Source of the DNA: Bipalium vagum | Lineage: Eukaryota > Platyhelminthes > Tricladida > Geoplanidae | Reading direction: 5' to 3' | Assembly: GCA_037834085.1 (NCBI GenBank) | Contig: JBBMKC010096968.1 | Coordinates: 1 to 27,266, forward strand | Length of the DNA: 27,266 nt | Shown here: piece by piece, positions 21,601-27,266 of the stretch | Layout: every line of letters begins with the position of its first letter | Numbering within the stretch: position 1 is the stretch's first letter | Position numbers and translations under genes: made by a program | The notes under the pieces: model-generated | What the model saw: the letters and a program-made list of their open reading frames with translations, nothing else | The model's database searches: none | What the model was told of the DNA's origin: nothing

Positions 21601-21848
21601 TTTCAATTGATAACATTTTATTTAGTTACATTTATTATAAATATTTTCATTATTAATAATAATATTCTTATATTATTTTTTTAAACTTATAATACAGGGT
21701 TTGTCATGCCATTTTGTAATTCAATTTTGTTTGAATGAAACTATTACAATTTCACTATTTTTAATTGAGAATAAAGTAAAAATAGGTCCAAAAACAGACT
21801 GAACATATCCGTGCTATTCGATTTTGGACTGATTGTGATTGTGAATTT

Positions 21849-22460
21849 ACATTATAAGTCATAAACACAGATTACAAGAGAAGTATAATATTTCGGTTTG
21901 TGAGAAGACAATTGATAGATACATTGGTTCATCCTATTATTGAAATTAAAATGTATTGATGATTTCTGAAAGTCGCAACGATGAAAGATCGGCTCAAACA
22001 GGCACGGCTATGGTTTAAAAGTTTTCGGTTTACTTTATTTCTGTTTGCTGTGTGATAACTAAAATTGGCATAACAAAACAAAAAGTTTCAGAGTTCAATT
22101 TATTAACATTCTCAAAGTTCTTTAATGAACTTTTATAAGATACTGATTTAATATCTATTTCTAAGGAGGTAACATAATATTCTCCGTTCATGAACCCAAA
22201 TGGTAATTTTTGCCAACTAAAAGCTGTTTATAAGAACACTGTGCTTGACAGCAAACACCATGTCTCAATACACAAGCAATGATTGTGGTGGGTTTTATCG
22301 CACGATTTTATTTGTCTGCATAAATTTACTAACAAATTTGTTATTGTTAATGGTAGATAATTTTAACTTTTTATACGTCCAGGAGGTTTTTTTTGTTTGT
22401 TTTAATTCTTTCACGTATTTTTTACATGTAAATAGTATAACACTTCAGTAACAAAATTAT
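21849..22460 (+). mobile_element. Possible Tc1/mariner-superfamily remnant
   Basis: At about 21860-21934 the frame LQEKYNISVCEKTIDRYIGS resembles the second HTH of Tc1-type transposases (L.EK.NISVS.KTIRR.L). It is followed at about 21980 by KDRLKQARLWFKSF (compare KHRK.RL.WAK.H). At about 22217-22276 KAVYKNTVLDSKHHVSIHKQ may be the region before the WG block. The individual matches are weak and the order is the main support. The 68-codon open frame at 22245-22451 is probably a shadow within it. Confidence 0.35.
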
Positions 22461-23810
22461 ATAATAAATGACGTATATGGAATTAAAAGGTACAGACTTT
22501 TTTGGTTACCGAGTATATAATTTTCTAATAACTAAATCACGAAAACTACTTTTGATTAACGATTGCAGAGTTCATTATCCTTTATTGACTTTCAGGAATT
22601 TTATTATAGATCGACAATGCAATAGATAGTTCCAATAAAAATATTCAAAGGAAATTTTATTATTGAAAAAATATTTTTTACATTAATCATTAATAACGAA
22701 TCATGATAACCTAAATGATTATTACACTCTTAAAAGTCTTCATTTTCAACTTGTATACCTTATACATACAAAATATATGCCAAAATATTTATACATTATG
22801 TATTTAACATAATGGTAAAGAGTATATGAAAGATGAAACAGGTTTAATTTGATCTATAGAATGGATTTTGGCAGTTTAATTTTGGTGTTCACTCAAGAAT
22901 AGGTCGTACCTGTTTTCTGTTTTCCTTGGGGTCTAAACTCAGTCCAAATACATGTCTTCAAGACACAAAAAGGTGAACCAACCAAATCGGAACACTTAAG
23001 CACGTTTAAGATACAAAATTAATAAAGACGTTAAGGTAACGTTAAGATATCTTCCATCTGTTCGAACTCAATTAAAGACCTTTTTGATCAATAAATTGGG
23101 TTCAATTAATCTAATTTATCTTTTTATCTGTCAATCAATGATATTATGCAAAATATATTTATCATAAGCCGATAAGATATATATACGTATATATCTGAGA
23201 AAATAAATGAATGAAATTTTATTTTTATAAACTCTTTGAATTATTTCTTCGAAATCTTATAGATTTCATAGTATATATATATATATAATTAAATATCAGC
23301 AAAAGTTATTATTTGGGAGTTGATACCATTCAGGTTAATAAAATGAAACGGACCTTAACTTTCCTTAACGTGTTTCAAGATACTGACATTGGTCTACTAA
23401 TGACGTAAAGAGCGAAATTTATTTTGAATGAAGATATTGTGAAGACTTGATGCTGTATGTATATATAAGTTCTAACTGACAATATCTCTTGAGTATTATC
23501 TCTAATCTCTGGGATTTCGATGACAAGAAAACCTTTTTTTACATGATTTGTTTTAATTTCCTCATATTTTGATCATGAATTTGGAGAGAGAGATCTTAAA
23601 AGGAATTTTCTATTTTCATATTATATTTATTGTTCAAAGACAAAAATCCTTTGTGTTGGATGACTTTTATTAACTTTTAATCAATATATATTTAAAATAC
23701 CTTTTCTACATTTTTCTCTGTAAAAATTAAATAAATATATTTAATTTTATTAAAAACTTTATTATTTATTTTATATAAACATTTATTCTACTTAAATTGC
23801 TTTTTCAGAC
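22460..23810. other. AT-rich intergenic DNA
   Basis: No gene was identified. A GC-richer patch at 22870-23010 gives, on the minus strand, HVFGLSLDPKENRKQ after an acceptor-like TTTTTGTGTCTTGAAG, but nothing connects to it. TA-rich runs lie at about 23170-23195 and 23270-23288. Confidence 0.5.
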
Positions 23811-23811
23811 T

Positions 23812-23817
23812 TTTATT
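23812..23817 (-). terminator. Polyadenylation signal AATAAA of the peptide-precursor gene
   Basis: AATAAA on the minus strand, 73 nt after the TAA stop at 23890-23892. It is the first AATAAA hexamer downstream and is well placed for a short 3' UTR. Confidence 0.55.
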
Positions 23818-23889
23818 AATTTTCGAACTACCAAAGTTAATGAAAACAATTTATATTGATAATATCACAAATTTTAAAATAAGTTGTTC

Positions 23890-24443
23890 TTAATATCTTA
23901 TTCCTCCCGTCAAATATCTTTTGTCCAGACCTTTCTTGTAGCGTATTCCTCCGGTTATATATCTTTGACGTTTAATCATTGAAGAAAAATCGTTTAAATT
24001 ATCCAAATCACTGTCGTACAAAGCCTAGTAAAAAAATTAATTCAATGTAAAATTTTAACAAAATAATAAATTTAATCATAAAATATGAATATTCCAACCA
24101 TTCGTTCTCCCAATCTTGGCAATGCTTCGCTAATAGAAACACTCTCAAAAATCAGAATTGTGACTAAAAAAAATAATCAGTGATAATTTATTTTCAATTT
24201 AATAAAAAAAGATAAATCGTTGACATAATGAGAGAAGATTATGCAAATGTATTATTCTAACAAATGTATTATTCTAATTGATTATTCTAACAAAGGAGTT
24301 CAACAGAAATTTCCATTATGACAATTATCTTATATTAAATCTTTTTATAAAATTTTTTTTAATTTTCCAAATTAGTAAAAATATGAAACATATAACAAAA
24401 CATTGAAGGCTGACTTACGGATAGAGGCAATCAATATTTTCAT
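23890..24443 (-). CDS. Secreted neuropeptide-type precursor with paired YxTGGIRY peptides (unassigned family)
   Basis: Seen on the minus strand: exon 1 24443-24419 (ATG, 25 nt, ends ATCC|GTAAGT), intron 255 nt ending TTTTTTTTAG; exon 2 24163-24099 (65 nt, donor ATG|GTTGGA), intron 74 nt ending TTTTTACTAG; exon 3 24024-23890. All phases agree and give 74 residues. Residues 1-22 form a signal peptide: MKILIASI from exon 1, then LTILIFESVSISEA, with a likely cut before LPRLGERM. An acidic spacer follows (ALYDSDLDNLNDFSSMI), then KR, QRYITGGIRY, KK, GLD, KR, YLTGGIRY, stop. Signal peptide, acidic spacer, dibasic sites and two near-identical short peptides are the standard plan of a neuropeptide or peptide-hormone precursor, cut by prohormone convertase in the secretory pathway. 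Neither copy has a Gly amide donor, so the C-termini would be free Tyr; peptide 1 could form pyroglutamate. No break is visible. I do not recognise the family; it is not proctolin (RYLPT) or RYamide. A TATA box and poly(A) signal fit. The weakest point is the exon 2 donor. Confidence 0.8.
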
Positions 24444-24477
24444 ATTTTCTACAAGTATTATAATTGAGAAGATTGAG

Positions 24478-24485
24478 TATTTATA
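24478..24485 (-). promoter_or_regulatory. TATA box (TATAAATA) of the peptide-precursor gene
   Basis: A consensus TATAAATA on the minus strand, with its first base 42 nt before the ATG at 24443. Transcription would start about 30 nt downstream, giving a 5' UTR of only about 10-15 nt. Alternatively, TATAATACTTGTAG just before the ATG could be a 3' splice site of a 5'-UTR intron, in which case the real promoter lies further upstream. Confidence 0.45.
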
Positions 24486-24618
24486 CTAAGATGATAAATA
24501 AAATATTTTAAAGAGCCAATTAGAATTTGAAATTCAACATTTATTATAACCAATAGGAGTTTTGTTTATATTGAAAATTTATTGTTAATTATGTTTGCTC
24601 TTTTCTATTTAATTAATA

Positions 24619-24668
24619 TATTATTATTATTATTTTTATTGTTATTATTATTATTATTATTATTATTA
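24619..24668. repeat. (ATT)n microsatellite
   Basis: About 50 nt of ATT units with two small interruptions, 140 nt upstream of the peptide gene's TATA box. Confidence 0.9.
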
Positions 24669-24669
24669 C

Positions 24670-25020
24670 ATGTATCTAAATAAAATGTTGTTTATTGAAA
24701 TAATCTCATTCGGTCAACAATTTTTAAAGACGTCGTTTTTATAAAACTGAACCAACCTATATTACCAAAAATTGAATAAAAGGTATGCCGTTATACCTCA
24801 AAGATATTAATTCGAAAACAAAAATTATCAATTTAGTTATTGAAATCCTAACACATCCAGTACATATTCATGATATACAACTATCATATTTTCACCTATT
24901 TTAAGTAATGTTTACGTTCTTGAAAGGAAAAAAATTCTAGATAACAATAATTATATTTTATTAATATATATTTATATATATAATTTATTATCCAGATTTT
25001 AAATAATTATTAAAGAATTA
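24670..25020. other. AT-rich spacer
   Basis: Nothing recognised between the microsatellite and the MITE. Confidence 0.6.
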
Positions 25021-25022
25021 TA

Positions 25023-25253
25023 CAGTCCCCGCCAGAAGTCTTTGGCCACTATGTAAAAAAGCCTATTTTATCTTTTAGTTATTTATACTTTTTTAAATTT
25101 TTTTATTGATAAAATTTGATTAATGATTTAATAATATTTTGTAGAGAAATCTAAATACGATAGGTAAGGAATTATTGCCAGAAAAACTGGCTAAATCATT
25201 GCCCTACATGAAATAGGATTTTAAGAGTGACCAAAGACTTTTGGTGGCGATTG
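25023..25253. mobile_element. 231-bp MITE of the Tc1/mariner superfamily with TA target duplications
   Basis: The left end CAGTCCCCGCCAGAAGTCTT and the reverse complement of the right end CAATCGCCACCAAAAGTCTT are matching terminal inverted repeats, 23 of 28 positions identical through TGGCCACT / TGGTCACT. Weaker pairing extends to about 50 nt. TA lies at 25021-25022 and 25254-25255. The CAGT start and CCAAAAGTCTTTGG core are typical of Tc1-like ends. The interior has no coding capacity, so this is a non-autonomous element. Divergence between the ends suggests it is not very recent. Confidence 0.88.
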
Positions 25254-25257
25254 TATA

Positions 25258-26135
25258 CCAGGTTGAGTCAAAAGTCATTAGCGATTTTATTCAATATATT
25301 CAATGACAAGAATAACAAAAAAAAATCACAATCATTCCTACTTTCTATTTCTATATTTATCGTGCTTTAAATCAATCATTAATATTTTTATTTAGAATTA
25401 CTTGAAAATAATGGAAGATGAAAATGTTTTTTATCTCATCGTTTATCTTTATTAATTCAGAAAAAGGAAAATGCAACTGAAGCGCACAAAAAATTATGTG
25501 ACGCATTCTGAAGTAACAAAAAATCGACGCGTAACAACTTAAGATAGGACAAGAACTTAATATTTACATAATTGGATATAAAAGCGATTAAAAAACTGGA
25601 ATATCGAAAAATCTTGATTTATAGATTTCGTATAATCTTAACGAAAGTAAATTAACCGAGTCCATTAACATATGTCATTTGCATCTGAAACGTAACAAAA
25701 CTAATTCATTTCTGAAACGATTGATAACTGGAGTTGACGAATGGATTAGCTATGATAATGTAAATAGAAAAAGATAGTGGTACGAGAAAGATGAATCAGC
25801 ACAAATATTAGGAAAAACAGGTATCTACCAAAAGAGGTTATGGTGGAAATATGATGACTTTAAAGGAATAATTTATTTTGATATATATTCATAAAATATA
25901 CAATTATTAATTATCAAAATTCAAATGTTTATATTCAACTAATTTCATATTTTACTAATCAAATACAAAAAATGTCCCTGAATTGACGAATCAAAAGGTG
26001 TCGTCTTTCACCACGATATCAAGAGTGCAATGCCAAGAATTCGTGGATAGCTTCTATAGTTTGGTATAGATTACTGAATAAGTGACTTTTAATGGTCTTG
26101 ATTTTATAAAATTAACAATTTGAATAAGTTGTTCC
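25258..26135 (+). mobile_element. Mauritiana-type mariner, left end intact, right end lost
   Basis: TA (25256-25257) is followed by a mariner-type terminal repeat, CCAGGTTGAGTCAAAAGTCA then TTAGCGATTTT. After about 150 nt of leader an ATG at 25411 opens MEDENVF, followed by FRKRK and ATEAHKKLCDAF (the FRKGKNA.EAH..LC..YG start of the first HTH). Further on: NICHLHLKRNKTNSFLKRLI, TG.DEWISYDNVNRKR (ITGDEKW..YDN.KRKR), KTGIYQKR, FKGIIYFD (W.GIIYFELL), GVVFHHDI at about 26000 (GVVFHHDNARPHT) and SDF at about 26087. Parts of the first HTH/GRP region are deleted, and an AT-rich segment at about 25890-25970 replaces or widens the middle. Multiple stops and shifts make it dead. No matching right repeat was found, so the right end is approximate. 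Confidence 0.8.
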
Positions 26136-26440
26136 AGCATTATTTCTAATTTTGTTGGCGAACATTGTGAAATGAAGGCTTCCCAATGCAAAAAAAATTT
26201 TTGCATTTGTTAAGTCTCTGAAAAGTGGAGCTAAAACTAAGAGCTTAACGGTTAGAAGGTTATTTTTAAGCGTGATCTGAGTATGATTTTTAATTGACTA
26301 AGATAACTAAATGCTTTCAAATCTTTATTGATACTAAAAAAAATTTATCAACTTTACAAAACAAGAGTTATTGCTGTTCGAACAATCCTCTGTCAGAAAA
26401 CTTTCCCCGAGCTTAGGATTAATAAAAGGAAGGAAATCTT
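26136..26440. other. Spacer
   Basis: No gene was seen. It may include the unreadable 3' end of the mariner on its left. Confidence 0.45.
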
Positions 26441-26444
26441 TTCG

Positions 26445-26464
26445 CACTGATAAAAATATCAGTG
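26445..26464. repeat. Perfect hairpin, 8-bp stem, AAAA loop
   Basis: CACTGATA, AAAA, TATCAGTG. It is the first of four inverted repeats within 300 nt. Confidence 0.8.
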
Positions 26465-26576
26465 TCTCAAAAGCCCTCAAAGATAGGTAATTCACCACCC
26501 TAATTAGTGTATGAACTACAAAAATAAAAATATCTGTGACGGAAGTGAAGGAACAAACAAAAACAGTTACTTGATT

Positions 26577-26593
26577 TTAGGGCTGAACCCTAA
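26577..26593. repeat. Hairpin TTAGGG-ctgaa-CCCTAA
   Basis: A perfect 6-bp stem with a 5-nt loop. The stem happens to equal one telomere-type unit, but there is no tandem array. Confidence 0.6.
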
Positions 26594-26620
26594 CACTTAT
26601 TTAAAAGATGATTAATTAAG

Positions 26621-26654
26621 ACAGTTGTGTAATTTTTTACAAATTACCAACTGT
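26621..26654. repeat. 34-nt hairpin A of a homologous pair
   Basis: ACAGTTG, bulged T, GTAATTT, loop TTTAC, AAATTAC, CAACTGT. This is a 14-bp perfect stem with one bulge at 26628. It is homologous to hairpin B at 26703-26735. Confidence 0.85.
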
Positions 26655-26702
26655 GGGGTGTTTTTAGAAAGTACTGTTAAATTTAGTTAAATTTATTCTA
26701 TA

Positions 26703-26735
26703 GTAATTGTGTAATTCTATGAAATTACCAATTAC
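26703..26735. repeat. 33-nt hairpin B of a homologous pair
   Basis: GTAATTG, bulged T, GTAATT, loop CTATGA, AATTAC, CAATTAC. This is a 13-bp perfect stem with the bulged T in the same place as in hairpin A, 82 nt away. The outer stem differs from A at three pairs, and every change is matched on the other arm. Confidence 0.85.
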
Positions 26736-26739
26736 AAAA

Positions 26740-27030
26740 TTAAAGTTTAATAAATAACAAGAAATAATATAATATAATGATAAAAGAAAATAATTTACTT
26801 TTATGCATAAGATATTAGCTGATTATGTGCTCTGTTGCTTTTATAGTACTGTTCAACAATCGTGGTGGGTGAATAAATTTTATGCAGGAATTTTCGTTTG
26901 CGTTAATGTTTTTCGTTACTGTAAGTAAAAGTGTGATTTTTTATTTTGTTTTTATATGCGCATTTTAATTGTTGTTTTATATTTATTAATATTTTTTTAC
27001 CATATATACATTTTTTTTACCAATATGTTG
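26740..27030. other. AT-rich spacer
   Basis: Nothing recognised. The 81-codon open frame at 26946-27191 is phenylalanine/isoleucine-rich AT sequence without coding character. Confidence 0.5.
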
Positions 27031-27035
27031 TTATA

Positions 27036-27266
27036 CAGTCAACACTGTATAATTTCACATCCGTTAATTTCACTCTCGGCATAATTTCGCAAAAAGCTTT
27101 CGGGACATTTTTTTTCCTTAAAAATTTTAACAGAAACCTCTGTATTTTCACAAATTTCATAATTTCTCATAATTTTTCAAATATTTTATAAATAATTACG
27201 CAATATTTGTTTAAATAATCATTTTTAGTGCTATTTTAAAAATGAATGCTAAATCAACGAGAAAAA
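27036..27266 (+). mobile_element. Possible left end of a pogo/Tigger-like DNA transposon, cut by the window edge
   Basis: After a TA (27034-27035) the sequence starts CAGTCAACACTGTATAATTT and then repeats the motif TAATTTC[AG]C/ACT: TATAATTTCAC, GTTAATTTCAC, CATAATTTCGC, and further TTTCACAAATTTCATAATTT copies to about 27175. A TA target, a CAGT start and short subterminal TAATTTC-type motifs fit pogo/Tigger and related Tc1-superfamily ends. At 27242 an ATG opens MNAKSTRK, a basic start of the kind seen in Tigger/CENP-B-type transposases, before the window ends. Only eight codons are visible, so coding content is unproven. Confidence 0.35.

Noticed and set aside
22870-23010. GC-richer patch with HVFGLSLDPKENRKQ on the minus strand as an exon
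   Set aside because: The donor is poor, no partner exon was found, and the other frames are equally open.
26577-26593. TTAGGG/CCCTAA as a telomere-type repeat
   Set aside because: There is only a single unit on each arm of a hairpin and no tandem array; chance or a simple palindrome explains it.
1-27266. tRNA, rRNA, CRISPR array, bacterial operon or organellar origin
   Set aside because: No T-arm/B-box pattern, no conserved rRNA segment and no regularly spaced repeats were seen. Spliced genes and animal transposons show nuclear metazoan DNA.

Overview
The window looks like nuclear DNA of a very AT-rich invertebrate, most likely an arthropod. The signs are spliced genes with small introns (57, 74 and perhaps 47 nt), many (ATT/AAT)n microsatellites, a class I GLUT-type sugar transporter, a secreted-peptide precursor of neuropeptide type, and many decayed mariner, Tc1-like, IS630-like and hAT DNA transposons. 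No prokaryotic, organellar, rRNA, tRNA or CRISPR feature was seen. The species cannot be named from the sequence.

Layout. Bases 1-6.3 kb hold the last three exons (193-481, 539-666, 5800-6024, + strand) of a facilitative hexose transporter whose earlier exons lie before the window. Its last intron is 5.1 kb of AT-rich DNA. From 6.9 to 15 kb there is mostly AT-rich intergenic sequence with an IS630-type transposase fossil (about 7.9-8.2 kb), a deleted mariner with both ends (10604-10863), a minus-strand coding remnant (10918-11093) and two minus-strand candidate exon sets (8888-9021 and 13237-13322). From 15 to 22.5 kb lies a transposon graveyard: a Tc1-like element with a mariner lying inside it, an end-to-end mariner with TA duplications (18709-19826), a hAT remnant, two opposed mariner fragments and another Tc1-like remnant. 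From 23.8 to 24.5 kb, on the minus strand, is a compact three-exon gene. Its 74-residue product has a signal peptide and two near-identical peptides, YITGGIRY and YLTGGIRY, set off by KR/KK sites. I do not recognise its family. From 25 kb to the end are a 231-bp MITE directly followed by a mauritiana-type mariner, a cluster of hairpins of which two show matched base-pair changes, and what may be the left end of a pogo/Tigger-like transposon running off the window.

Two host genes are well supported: the transporter and the peptide precursor. They are in opposite orientation, about 18 kb apart, with no sign of joint regulation. Most of the rest is mobile-element debris and AT-rich spacer. The peptide gene is the most likely previously undescribed item here.
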